DNA of 64,000 bases. Source: Mytilus californianus (lineage: Eukaryota > Mollusca > Bivalvia > Mytilida > Mytilidae). Positions 1-10,599 of this stretch are shown here, piece by piece. The stretch's first letter is position 1. Each line of letters opens with the position of its first letter. Made by a program: the position numbers and the translations under genes. The notes under the pieces are model-generated. The model was not told where the DNA came from and ran no database searches. It was given only the letters and a program-made list of their open reading frames with translations. The stretch covers positions 78,306,339 through 78,370,338 of the forward strand of contig NW_026262734.1 of the NCBI RefSeq assembly GCF_021869535.1. The letters run 5' to 3'.

Positions 1-393
1 TATTGGAGGAGGAAGTAGAGTGCTTGGAGAGAACCACTGACCTTTGGCAGAAAAAGTCCTGTATATAAGCTAAAGACTTCCTTGGCATGCATACCCTACA
101 AATGAAGAGGACTTTCCCTTTACTTTACTAGCCAACTTCTACAAATATAGTATATATGTGCTTAAATGCCATTTAGCTTCATTGTTTTGAAAATATTCAG
201 TTGTCTTCATAAAATGGAGGATTTTAAGAGTCACATGAACATTTCTCATGTTGGTAATCCCTATGAATCGAGAAGGTTGGCAGGTCGACATTTCCTCTTG
301 CTCACTTTGAACAGATTTCAACAACTCCCAAGTTTTCAAATCAAAATTTAACCTAAAATGTTGTCAAAATATTAATTAGAAATCTTAATTCAT
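1..393. other. AT-rich sequence, no gene recognised
   Basis: Two short open frames on opposite strands overlap here (139-351). Neither resembles a known protein, and codon use looks random. This is probably an upstream intron of the ERK gene or its flank. Confidence 0.4.
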
Positions 394-613
394 TTTTATA
401 TGACTGCAAAAAATTTGCATTTGTATATTCCTATCATGTTGTTGTCGTCGTCCGAAGACATTTGGTTTCCAGACAATAACTTTAGTATAAGTGAATGGAT
501 CTCTATGAAATTTAAACACAAGGTTCAATAACACAAAAGGAAGGTTGGGATTGATTTTGGGGGTTATGGTCCCAACTGTTTAGGAATAAGGGGTCAAAAA
601 AGGCATTTTTATA
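394..613 (+). repeat. ATACGACCGC-type tandem-core element, 5' remnant
   Basis: The stretch begins with a degenerate 5' hairpin (tatatgactgcaaaa), then gtcgtcgtccgaagaca and one ~162-bp unit with the signature gaatggatctctatgaaatt and tttgggggttatgg. It is cut by the MITE inserted at the TA at 612-613. Confidence 0.75.
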
Positions 614-1078
614 GGTGTAATACCACCAAATCATAGTACGTCACATCCGGTTGCATACGAAAATAGGTCGAAAAAAAATATTCCCTTGAATTTGACAGTT
701 GTAGGTAATTGATCCTACATTTCATTGCAGTAAAACATTTCTGGGTCATAAACATATATCTTGGGTATTTCAAAGCACCATTATTTTTTTATTTGGGGTT
801 TCTATAGAATATTTTGGAAACTTGAGGTTACATGGTTACTAAAGCTTGTATACAGGTTAAAAAAGGGGGAAAATTTGATTGGTTAACTTCCAGTGATGGT
901 TATTTTCTTATATGCAATGAAATGTTATGTGAAATTTTTTCTATAGTACTGGACAGGATCAAACTTTACTCATGCCAAGTATTTCTTTATTTGAAACAAA
1001 GATAAATTCTGCACAATTTTTTGAAAAGTGCAAATTTAACAAAGACTAATAGGGGAAAATCAATGGTGGTATTACACC
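614..1078. mobile_element. 465-bp MITE, copy 1 (TIR GGTGTAATACCACCA)
   Basis: The ends are perfect inverted repeats, GGTGTAATACCACCA at the left and TGGTGGTATTACACC at the right, flanked by TA on both sides. The TA duplication points to a Tc1/mariner-type mobiliser. There is no transposase frame, so the element is non-autonomous. It sits inside an ATACGACCGC-type unit. Confidence 0.88.
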
Positions 1079-1981
1079 TAATATAGGAAGCTGTACATGC
1101 ACCTTTGACCTTGTGAGTACTCTCATGTGTTAAAATTTCTTGCTATTTAAGTGAAATATTACTAATAATGAAATATTCTGAGTGGATTGAGTCTCCAAAA
1201 CACATTTTATGAGAAAATTTCCTTGAAATAGGACTTTACCATGAATATTAGTTGACAGAATAAGCCATACTTAGAGTTTTGGGGAGCTTTTTCTTCTTTT
1301 TTCTTATATTCTGCTATACTAGAAAATTTTTCCTAAGAAATACTTTAATAAATATATAGTTTTAAGTAAATGAAATTATTATTAAAGCAGTAACAACAAA
1401 TTATTCACCAAAAGAGAAGCTTTTTATGTCCCTCTCTGGAACGCGGCGTAAATTTAAGTTTTACGTAAGGACTTATTGAAACCTCCTTGGAGACAGTAAA
1501 CTTTTTTACGGATAGTTCATTCAGCTTGAATACTTCAATTAATCATTTATTATAACATTTCTATCATAAATGAGTGAAAGTTACCCCAAAATTTTTATTT
1601 ATTGGCCTATAAAGTAGAAATTTTGAGGAAATGAGAGGTATAAATGGACCAAAAGAGACCTTATAAGGAAGACAAAGAGGTCCATTGGTAGTATTTATCA
1701 TCCTAAAGTCATCTTTTGTATCATATTCAACTGTTTGTAGGCAGATGAGATAAATATTTGATCATTTATTGGTCCACACTATATTCTATCATGATGCGGC
1801 TTGGTTTGGATTTTTCGAAGAAATTTAGCTCGAATCGCTGCAGATGTCGTCTTACATTATACTAGATTTTTCTCAAACTATTGAACTGATTATGACAAAA
1901 CTTGACAGGAATGCTTGAAATAACCAGTATAACAAAGGAAAAAAGTCACATTCAGTTTATTTAACAAAAAAGTCTTCTTTA
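1079..1981. other. Unique AT-rich spacer between the two MITEs
   Basis: No gene, tandem repeat or recognised element. Only short random frames are present. Confidence 0.4.
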
Positions 1982-2446
1982 GGTGTAATACCACCAAATC
2001 ATAGTACGTCACATCCGGTTGCATACGAAAATAGGTCGAAAAAAAATATTCCCTTGAATTTGACAGTTGTAGGTAATTGATCCTACATTTCATTGCAGTA
2101 AAACATTTCTGGGTCATAAACATATATCTTGGGTATTTCAAAGCACCATTATTTTTTTATTTGGGGTTTCTATAGAATATTTTGGAAACTTGAGGTTACA
2201 TGGTTACTAAAGCTTGTATACAGGTTAAAAAAGGGGGAAAATTTGATTGGTTAACTTCCAGTGATGGTTATTTTCTTATATGCAATGAAATGTTATGTGA
2301 AATTTTTTCTATAGTACTGGACAGGATCAAACTTTACTCATGCCAAGTATTTCTTTATTTGAAACAAAGATAAATTCTGCACAATTTTTTGAAAAGTGCA
2401 AATTTAACAAAGACTAATAGGGGAAAATCAATGGTGGTATTACACC
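1982..2446. mobile_element. 465-bp MITE, copy 2
   Basis: Same length as copy 1, and no difference was found reading the two side by side. It is in the same orientation, with the same TIRs and flanking TA. The right flank is tatacgcctg, the 5' start of an ATACGCCCG-type element, so this copy landed at the boundary of another repeat. An open frame at 1890-2141 on the minus strand runs into this element and is not a gene. Confidence 0.88.
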
Positions 2447-3120
2447 TATACGCCTGTTTAAAGGACGTATTATGGTATACTGTTGTCTGTCCGTCCGTCC
2501 GTCATCAACATGTCGGACATTAACTCAAAAACGCTTCAACCAATTTGCATAAAACTTTGGTGAATTGTTCATAGATATTGATGTGAGCTCCCTTTCGTTT
2601 TTTATAAAATTTAGATTTTATATTTTTGAGTTATGGGGTTTTATTCATTAAAAAAGGGGGGATTTTCCAGTTTTCGGACAATAACTCAAAAATGCTTTCA
2701 CCAATTTGCAAGAAACTTTGGTCAATTGTTTATATCTATTGACATGAGCTCCCTTTTAATTTTTATAAATTTTAGATTATACGTTTTTGAGTTATTGGGT
2801 TTTATTCATTAAAAAAGGGGGGGATTTCCCAGTTTTCGGACAATAACTCAAAAATGCTTTCACCAATTTGCAAGAAACTTTGGTCAACTGTTTATATCTA
2901 TTGACATGAGCTCCCTTTTGATTTTTATAAATTTTAGATTTTATGTTTCCAAGTTATGGAGTTTTATTCATTAAAAAAAAGGGGGGATTTTTCCAGTTTT
3001 CGGACAATAACTCTAAAATGCTTTCAGCAGTTCTCAAGAAACGTTAAAGAATTGTTTATATCTATTGATGTAAGCTTCCTTTCAAATTTTATAAATTTTA
3101 GATTTTACATTTCAGAGATG
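2447..3120 (+). repeat. ATACGCCCG-type tandem-core element, four ~162-bp units
   Basis: The start is tatacgcctgtttaaaggac, then gtattatggtatac and a (GTCC)n stretch, then units marked by gagctcccttt at about 2585, 2746 and 2908, with a variant at 3071. The spacing is 161-163 bp. Each unit contains ttttattcattaaaaaagg and ttttccagttttcggac. At about 3121 it runs into an ATACGACCGC-type start. Confidence 0.8.
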
Positions 3121-4290
3121 TGGGATTTTTATACAACCGCAAAAAATTTTGCAGCGGTATATTGGTATCATGTCGTCGTTGTCCGAAGACAGTTGGTTTC
3201 CGGACAATAATTTTAGTATAATTAAACAGAAATCTATGAAATTAAAACACAAGGTTTATAACCACAAAAGGAAGGTTGTGATTGATGTTGGGGTTTATGG
3301 TCCTAACAGTTTAGGAATTAGGGGCCAAAAAGGGGCCCAAATAAGCATTTTTCTAGTTCCCAGTCAATTACTTGTGGAACGGTATATGGATCTCTCTGAA
3401 ATTATACCACAAGTTTCCATACCACAAAGGGATGGTTAGGATTTGCTTTGGGGGGGTTATGGCTCAAACCGTTTAGGAATTAGGGGCAAAAAAGGGGGAA
3501 AAACAAGGGTTTCCTGGTTAATGGAAAATTACTTAAGACAATTTAAAAGCAGTGTAAGGGAGGTAATCCAAACACAACGTTTTGATTACCTCCCTTACAC
3601 TGCTTTCAAATTATGTATAAAGAAATGTTGTATTGTCTTGAGATGATTAGCTGTCAATTTATTTTTAAAAGTTACTATTAAGGAATATCAATTTTAGCCA
3701 TGGTTATGTATGTCATTTTCTATTTTAAGACTTTTATGATGTATATAAATGGGTAATTATGGTTGCAAACTCCATTGGAATTTTGAATTGAGATTATGAC
3801 CATATCTTGAGGCAAAGAATTTTTTTGGGGGAAAGGGGGGGGGGGGGGGGGGGGGGGTAAAAAGAAATTGTTGGGGTCATTTTTTCTCTTATCAGATTTC
3901 AGAAATTAAAAAGAAAAATTCTTCAAATATTATTTTTTTCGCTAAAAAAAGTGTGTGTGTGTGGGGGGTCAATATGCAACAGCATAGTGTATTGCACAAA
4001 AGCAAAAAAAAGGGGGGCTAAATTTTTTTTTTTTTTTTGTGGGGGGTCAATTTCGCAACAGCAAAGTGTATTGCACAAAAGCAAAAAATTGAATATAAAT
4101 TCAAATCATATAACCAATTCTAAGTTCTTTGACTGCAGTTATTCTGTGTCAGAAACCTATTATGTGTCAAATATTTAATTACAATCCAAATTCAGACCTG
4201 TATCAAGCACGAATATTGTGTCCATTTTTCCCCAACTGTTCAGGGTTGGACCTCTGCGGTCGTATCCAGCTGCGCTTGGCGAAGCAATTA
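3121..4290 (+). repeat. ATACGACCGC-type element with terminal 3' module
   Basis: A variant 5' hairpin (tatacaaccgcaaaa ... gcagcggtat) starts at about 3127. Two ~160-bp units follow, then a perfect 23-bp hairpin (3546-3606), a poly-G tract (3836-3857) and duplicated gtgtattgcacaaaagc segments. The family's 3' module ends with ctgcggtcgtatccagctgc near 4275. Open frames at 3149-3646 and 3951-4178 lie in repeat units and are not genes. Confidence 0.75.
3546..3606. repeat. Perfect 23-bp inverted repeat with 15-nt loop
   Basis: The left arm is 3546-3568 (aaagcagtgtaagggaggta then atc) and the right arm is 3584-3606, an exact reverse complement. The loop is 3569-3583. Confidence 0.9.
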
Positions 4291-4548
4291 ATTTTTATAT
4301 GCTGAATCTAACCATGGAATTAGATTTTGGTTATTGGACCATAAAGTAGATTAGATGACCCATTTCAAATTTTTAAGTTATCTGACCTCATTTATTCTGT
4401 GTCAGAAATCTATAATGTGTCAAATATTTAATCAATATCCAAATTCAGAGCTGTATCAAGCTTGAATATTGTGTCCATACTTGCCCCAACTGTTCAGAGT
4501 TCGACCTCTGCGGTCGTATCAAGCTGCTCCAGGCGAAGTGCATTTTTC
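4291..4548 (+). repeat. Second 3' terminal module of the ATACGACCGC family
   Basis: A gctgaatctaaccatg segment (array C type) is followed by the family's 3' module: ttctgtgtcagaaa, gctgtatcaagcttgaat, cttgccccaactgttcag and ctctgcggtcgtatcaagct. The body of the element is missing. It may be a tandem end or a separate truncated copy. Confidence 0.75.
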
Positions 4549-4739
4549 CAAGGTTTATTATCATTACATCATCATCATGATAGAAAACTTCTGCGACTAA
4601 TTTCACAAAAAATCTTATGAGAAAAAATACTTGCAAGTCATGAACATTACAGTATAACTTACGTTCAATCTCATAAGAGCCCTATGACTTTAATGGTACT
4701 TAACCAAAAATATCTGGACTTAAACAATACATAACCAAA

Positions 4740-5110
4740 AATTCCCATAAATAAAATTGAGAATGGAAATTGGGAATGTGTCAAAGAGACAACAACCCGA
4801 CCAAAGAGCAGAAAACAGCCCAAGGCCACCAATGGGTCTTCAAAACAGTGAGAAAATCCTACACCCAGAAGGGGGCTTCAGCTGGCCCCTAAACAAAAAT
4901 TTGTACTAGTTAAGTGAAAATGGATGTCACACTAAACTCCGAAACATATAAATGAACTAAAATTAAAAACACATACAAGACTAACAAAGACCAGAGACCC
5001 CTGACTTGGAACAGGGGCAAAAATGTGGCAGGGTTAAACATGTTTTGTGAGATCTCAACCCTCCCCCTATACCTCAAGCCAATGTAGAATAAACAAACAC
5101 ACAGCAATAA
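4740..5110 (+). repeat. Dispersed bivalve repeat (fgtcaaagagacaacaaccc type)
   Basis: The segment gtgtcaaagagacaacaacc, with aaggccaccaatgggtcttc and later gacttggaacaggggcaaaa, matches a repeat I recall as common in mussel DNA and transcripts. A related tail occurs at 31030-31110 and at 55430-55470. No coding potential was seen. Confidence 0.6.
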
Positions 5111-6893
5111 AAATTATATGCACAGTAAAACTCAGTTTAAAAGGGGTCCGAGTCCGATGTCAGAATATACATGTATGAGCATGATGAGGGTAGATAGTCT
5201 TGAAACACAAATTATATATTTTTTTTGCCTTATAAACGGGGGAAAAACCTGATTTAACTGCCACCATTTGTTGAATAAACTCTTAGATTAAAGATGAAAG
5301 TTAACAACAGAAAACAATTTGATTATACATCTGTGTCTACATAGTTATAACTGAAAACATTATATTTCTGTTTCATCCTTGAAATCAATTAACCCTATAT
5401 TGACATCATTTGAAAGTGAACAGACAAGTTTGTTTGAAAGACAATTATGTCAAAATGAAGGGGAAAAATCTATATTTATTTTAATCAAGTTTCATTTGGA
5501 ATAGATATATATACAGATAGATATAAGACTTGTATTGAATTAGTGAGGTATAGAGATAGATTATATAAGACTTGTATTGAATTAGTGTTACTTTGACATT
5601 TTGAACAAACCTAAATAAGTAAGGAATTGATATTGCCTAAAGAAAAATTATAATAAAATATTACTGTCTGGACAATTTTTGTAAATATGTAAATGATTTG
5701 AAAGCAGTAAGCAATAGTAAGAGGAAGAAAAAAATGTTTGTGTGCTGCACAATGCACTGTTTTCCAAAAATTTACTAGTGAACAGGAATCCTGGCAATTA
5801 AAGTGAGCATCAAATGGAAATTGATATTTTTGTCATGCCTGTGACTTCAAAGTCAGGGAAAGCAAGACATATGGGTCTGTCCATTAAGCCATGACATAAA
5901 ATGGGACATCATAGTTATATTTTAGAATGTGACACAGGTTGAAAAAAAAAATTGATTCAGAAAGAGGATATATACCAAAGCATCCACAAAAATACAACAG
6001 AAGATAGTTTGACTATTATAAAATTGATTCTGGACGCCTTCTTTTACCAATAAACATTTGTAACATATGTGACATGTCCAATATTCATTTAAAAAAATAT
6101 AAGTTATGAAATCTTCTTCACTTTGAAAGCAGTGTCAACAATGCTAAGAAACAAAAGTAGATGTCATTTAAATTGCAACAATTAACCAAACGAAGATGGG
6201 ACAATGATTTTTTTTTATTTCTCTATTATAGCATATCTGATTGATATTTTGGCAATTGATTTATTATTTGTAAAAAAATCCTCCCAAAAGTATTGCCATA
6301 AACTGACAATTTATATTTTACAAATGTAATGGAAATTATATTTGTAACACAGGTTTAATGAAATTATGAAGGAAAAAGGAAACAAAACTATTTTTTTCCA
6401 ACATATGTGACTTGACATTTTGGCATCTGGTATAACATATGTGACTTTTTACAACATTTGTATTTAGCTTTTGATTTTTTCTAGATTCAGTTTAATTGTA
6501 AATGCTAATTAATTAAGTTTAGATATTTATCCTAGGATTAATAGTTTCTGCAATTCAATATTAAATGCATATTTATTATAATCTAGTATTTAATATCACT
6601 GTGAGACAATATTTATGATGTTCCACTTCCATTCTACAGTATTATAAGAGGCCCCATTCTGAAATTTGATAAATTATACACAAACAGGAAAAATCAATGC
6701 AAATGAAACACAATGTACATGATATAAGAATGTGGTAATCGGAGGAGCATTTTCCTGCTATGAACTAAAATACTTTCAATATTGTCAACAGTGTAAGAAC
6801 CTAATTGAGAAACCTAATCTTGTAGCAAACGTTTTGATCAGTATAATAGAGAGGCGGAAGATACCAAAGGAAGAGTCAAACTCATAAGCCGAA
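5111..6893. other. AT-rich intronic sequence, no feature recognised
   Basis: No long frame, tRNA-like fold or clear tandem repeat was seen. A small duplicated phrase, tataagacttgtattgaatt, occurs near 5525 and 5567. Confidence 0.4.
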
Positions 6894-7096
6894 AACAAAC
6901 TGACAATGACATAGCAAAAAACAAACTGACAATGACATGGCAAAAAACAAACTGACAATGACATAGCAAAAAACAAACTGACAATGACATGGCAAAAAAC
7001 AAACTGACAATGACATGGCAAAAAACAAACTGACAATGACATGGCAAAAAACAAACTGACAATAAAAACAAACTGACAATGACATAGCAAAAAACG
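6894..7096. repeat. 26-bp minisatellite, about eight units
   Basis: The unit aaaacaaactgacaatgaca plus tggcaa repeats every 26 bp, with one shortened unit near 7055. Because 26 is not a multiple of 3 and the unit lacks minus-strand stops, all three minus frames are open here (6785-7139). These frames are by-products of the repeat. Confidence 0.92.
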
Positions 7097-7139
7097 AAAG
7101 AAGTTCAAAAACAAAACAACAGTCTACAAAACACAACAT

Positions 7140-7645
7140 AAAAAACTAAAGACTAAGCAACATGAATCCAACCAAAAACGGGGGTGATCTCGGGCGCTTC
7201 CAAAGGGTAAGCAGATACTGCTCCACATGTGGTATCCGTTGTGTAGCTCATGTAAGTAGAAGCCCGGTGATAAGTCTAATTCGGTAGGTGACATTCATGA
7301 AAAAAGTGTGGTAATGACATTTGAAACATAACTGTCGTCATCTGTGAAACAGATATTCCATAACGGTCTACAACTCATGAGGGTGACCGTACAATTTTCC
7401 AAGGAATAATTTCAACTTCACCTTTTGGAACTCTTGCTTTAATAGCTTCCTTGTAAGCAGCAACCCTCTATCAAGGAAGTCATGATAGGAAATGCAAGCT
7501 CTGGAATATCGTATCAACTGGGAGATATGGTCTTCAAATGCGGGCGCTGCTGGAATGTTGCTACATAGAAATGGAAAGTTCACAATTTGGAAGCTGAAAT
7601 CATCTTTTTTGTCTTAAAGTTTAGTTCTCAACCGACCTTCAATAT
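7140..7645 (-). pseudogene. Retroelement reverse-transcriptase ORF fragment
   Basis: The minus strand at 7368-7583 encodes a 71-residue fragment with ISQLIRYSRACISYHDFLDR and LLLTRKLLKQ. I recognise this from a family of reverse-transcriptase-containing ORFs that is widespread in bivalve, cnidarian and fish genomes (ISQLIRxxRxC ... FLxRxxLLTxKLLxQGF). Flanking nucleotide sequence (for example gtgaaacagatattccataa) belongs to the same element and is not in frame throughout. It is a short 3' remnant with no catalytic core, so not active. The element class (non-LTR or Penelope-like) cannot be decided from this piece. Confidence 0.65.
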
Positions 7646-7819
7646 CAACTTGCGGTTTATCAAATTTTTGTTTTTGTTTATAGTTTTGTACATAAATCAG
7701 GCCATTGGTTTTTTCATTTGAATTTTTTTTAAACTTTATCATTTTGGGTCCCTTTGCACCTTGCTATGCGGTGTGGGCTTTTGCTCTGTGTTGAAGCTGT
7801 AGGGTAAACTATAATTGCT

Positions 7820-7900
7820 ATTAACTTCAACACCATTTGGTCTTTGGTGGAGAGTTGTCATATTGGCAATCATATATGCCACATCTTATTTTTATATGGC
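7820..7900 (-). repeat. Dispersed repeat remnant (minus orientation)
   Basis: The phrase ggtggagagttgtcatattg, followed by gcaatcatatatgccacatc, is the reverse complement of the repeat seen at 26700 and 55165 (gattgccaatgagacaactc). A second minus copy lies at 58870. Confidence 0.65.
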
Positions 7901-9399
7901 AACAAATGGTCTGTTTAAACAATTTTATTTTATCAATAACATGTGTGAATTTTGACAACATCACATATGTGCATTGCTTTTAGTTACATGAATAAAGTTG
8001 AAAATAAAGTCAAGATTCAATAAATTTTTTTAAAATTTTATTTATGAACCAAAGAAACAAATATTTCTATTTGTAAGTACCATCGGGATACGATAATCAT
8101 CATATGTTCATACATGATTTTTGACAGCACCAGACCTTAGTGTATGTTCACATAAAAATAGTTCCATCATCACATATGTTACTATTAAGTGATAACAAAT
8201 TATTTACACATTTTTCGGTACTGATCGAAATTCCAAGTTACAGACGAGGAATCAACACCAAGTTAAAAAAAACTATCAAAAAGAATTTTCTGCACGTATC
8301 CCGAAATTGGCAGTAACATATACAGTCTAAAACAATTGGGATGTTTGACTTTAAATATTATAGTCAAGAATCACAAACGAAAAAACTGTCAAACAGTCAA
8401 ATCACAATCGTGCACATCCGCTAATGAGGTCCTCGTTGGTCTTAGCGTACTTTGGTATTTGGCAACAGACGTATATTCTTTGTTTTCAAGAACTACATAT
8501 TTTTACAGGATATAGAAACCGGTATAAGACAATTCCTTCTCGATTTTGTGTACGTTCGTGATAAATTGTTCATATGTTATAATGCTGTGAAGTGTTGACA
8601 GACAAAGTACAATCGGCAAACCTCGGAAGATTCTGCTACCCTACGTTGTCATAATCGTATCCAGAATGAGGCAAGGATGATAACTTCCGATATAAGCCAT
8701 TGTCCTAAATAATGACTTGTGTAAATAGTGGATAAAAATGAAAGTAATGTGCACGTTCGTTGTCCTTGATGTTGACGGACATTCGAAAGAAATGTTTTTC
8801 TTTCTTTTTTTTCCTCATACAAGAAATAACAGCGGCAATATAATCTAAATACAAATAGGTCAACTATAAACGTCTTTGTTTTCATACACATTAACTTTCA
8901 ACTGACAGCTGTTGTGTGCATTATGAAAATTTTTCTGTAAATGTAAATTTGACGGAATGTAATCACATATGAACAGCATATAGAAATGTAAAAAATCACC
9001 CTTTTTCACAAATCAAATTCACAAAACAAGTAGTTTAAGACAAAAAAATACACTATTAAGAACTGAAATGAATAAAAACCATTCACCCTATATTTTTTCA
9101 ACATATTTGTTTTTCATCTGATACTTGGTGATGTATTAATTGTCCCATTTTAAAAGGGTAAAAATGAGGCCTTTTTGAAATATAATCTTTATTATAAAAA
9201 AAAGTTGACAACCAACCAAAATATAATTATTCATACTACCTTTTCATTATATTAGCAACATGTTTGCCCATTTTGTAGCATTTAATTGCTCCTTATAAAA
9301 GAATATTATATGTTTTCCCTGCTATACCACTAAAGCACTGTGTGAATGGACTGACCCATATGTATTGCTTTACCGGCGACGGTACCGGAGGATGTGTCA
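7901..9399. other. AT-rich intronic sequence, no feature recognised
   Basis: An 80-residue frame on the minus strand (8649-8891) shows no recognisable domain and is probably chance. No repeat was identified. Confidence 0.4.
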
Positions 9400-9715
9400 A
9401 CAATTGTTAAGTTTTGTGATTATGTCAGTTTGATAGGAACCACTTGTGATAGATCAAATATATTTTCTATAAAGTTGCATTCCTATCAGTACATATCAGT
9501 TTGTCAGCTCTTTAGAGGCCCTGCCCCATAGGGCATTGTCCAGTCACTTTCAATTAATATAAGCAATTTTCAATGTTAAGTTTTCTGCTTAAGTTAGTTT
9601 GATAGGAACTAATTGTGATAGAGCAATGATGTTTTCTATAAAGTTGCATTACTATCAGTACAAATAAGTTTGATGACTATTTCAAGGTCCTGCCTCCTAG
9701 GTCATGGTCTAGCAA
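9400..9715. repeat. Tandem duplication, two ~175-bp units
   Basis: The phrases gtttgataggaac, ttttctataaagttgcatt and ctatcagtac recur in order at about 9428-9500 and 9597-9660. Each unit is followed by a related ccctgcccc/cctgcctcc segment. Confidence 0.75.
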
Positions 9716-9889
9716 TTTTGAATTGTTGCAATGTTGCTGTCTATCAGATTGTCTTTTTTTGAATTTTCTGCAGACAGATGAGACATATCTCTGTGTCAAC
9801 AGTTTATTTAGCTCAACATTTAACTAATTAAGTTACTTCATAAAAAAGCTTTAATGAGAAAGAGTAATCAAGGTACTGTTCAGATTGAT

Positions 9890-10115
9890 GATGGTCAGAC
9901 CTATACAGAAATGTTAACGAGCATGTGCAGATTTGCAATCGGGGTATGGCATTTTCAAGATGGCCGCCGTTACCATGGAAACAGCAAAAATGTCCAAAAT
10001 TTCAAAATGCTCCAAACTTAATGAAACTTTACAACAATGTTAATTGGCATGTGTAAATGCGCTCTTTGACTTTGTAATTTTCAAAATAGCTGCCGTTACC
10101 CTGGCAATGGGGGAC
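9890..10115. repeat. Dispersed repeat with internal duplication (gatggccgccgttacc)
   Basis: The phrases ttcaagatggccgccgttac at 9954 and ttcaaaatagctgccgttac at 10079 mark two diverged ~125-bp units. Each is preceded by aatgttaa...gcatgtg. No coding content. Confidence 0.55.
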
Positions 10116-10380
10116 GAGGGTGCCATAAATGCAAGAAAGAAAATCTTAATCAATAAGATGCTTTAAATCAGATTTAAAATATGCAGCTACTAGCTGTGTG
10201 ATGATTTCCTTCTGTATTTGGGGGTAACAGTGGAGGGGTTGAAGTTATATTCTGATGGATTTTTAATACATGTAGTAAACATGTTGATATGGTACCAAAA
10301 TAAATTTGTAAACAGCTTGTATTTGGGCAAAACGTAAGATTTATAACTTTGGCAATAAATTGATCTTGTTTCTTTTTCAG

Positions 10381-10436
10381 ATTATCAATATTCAAGACAT
10401 TCTCAGAGCACCAACAATAGAAGATATGAAAGATGT
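10381..10436 (+). CDS. MAPK1: ERK MAP kinase, coding exon (beta-4/beta-5 to hinge)
   Basis: This 56-bp exon encodes IINIQDILRAPTIEDMKDV plus two bases of the next codon. It matches the ERK1/2 segment just before the kinase hinge (the region read ENII..DI.RAPTIEQMKDVY in vertebrate ERK2). The acceptor is a strong U2-type polypyrimidine tract ending tttctttttcag at 10380. The donor is GTATCCTTTT at 10437, a U12-type donor. Using this donor rather than the GT at 10435 makes the codon junction gt|a restore the conserved Val, and the next exon then continues Tyr-Ile-Val-Gln. The open frame that continues past 10436 to about 10599 is intron read-through. ERK residues before this point (glycine-rich loop, VAIKK lysine, helix C) were not found in 1-10380, so the preceding exons probably lie upstream of the window. 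Confidence 0.9.
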
Positions 10437-10599
10437 GTATCCTTTTCAGTTTTTGATAAATTTTCTACATGTTAGATTGATTAATTTATTATTGGTATTT
10501 AATGCCACTTTCAGCACTCTTGGCTATATCCTGGTGGCCAGTTTTATATTGTGGATTAAGCCTGAGTTACTGGAGAGCACCACCATCCTTCTGCATTAA

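Noticed and set aside
3826..3857. Poly-G tract as a G-quadruplex regulatory site
   Set aside because: The homopolymer lies in a diverged repeat element, recurs in the related copy at 34700-34716, and is not near an exon. A regulatory role has no support.
6785..7139. Three overlapping minus-strand open frames with repeated CHCQFVF motifs
   Set aside because: They are the three frames of a 26-bp minisatellite that lacks stops on that strand. The period is not a multiple of three, so all frames read similarly.
10360..10599. A 79-residue frame as a membrane protein gene
   Set aside because: Only residues encoded by 10381-10436 match ERK. The hydrophobic remainder is intron sequence after a U12 donor.
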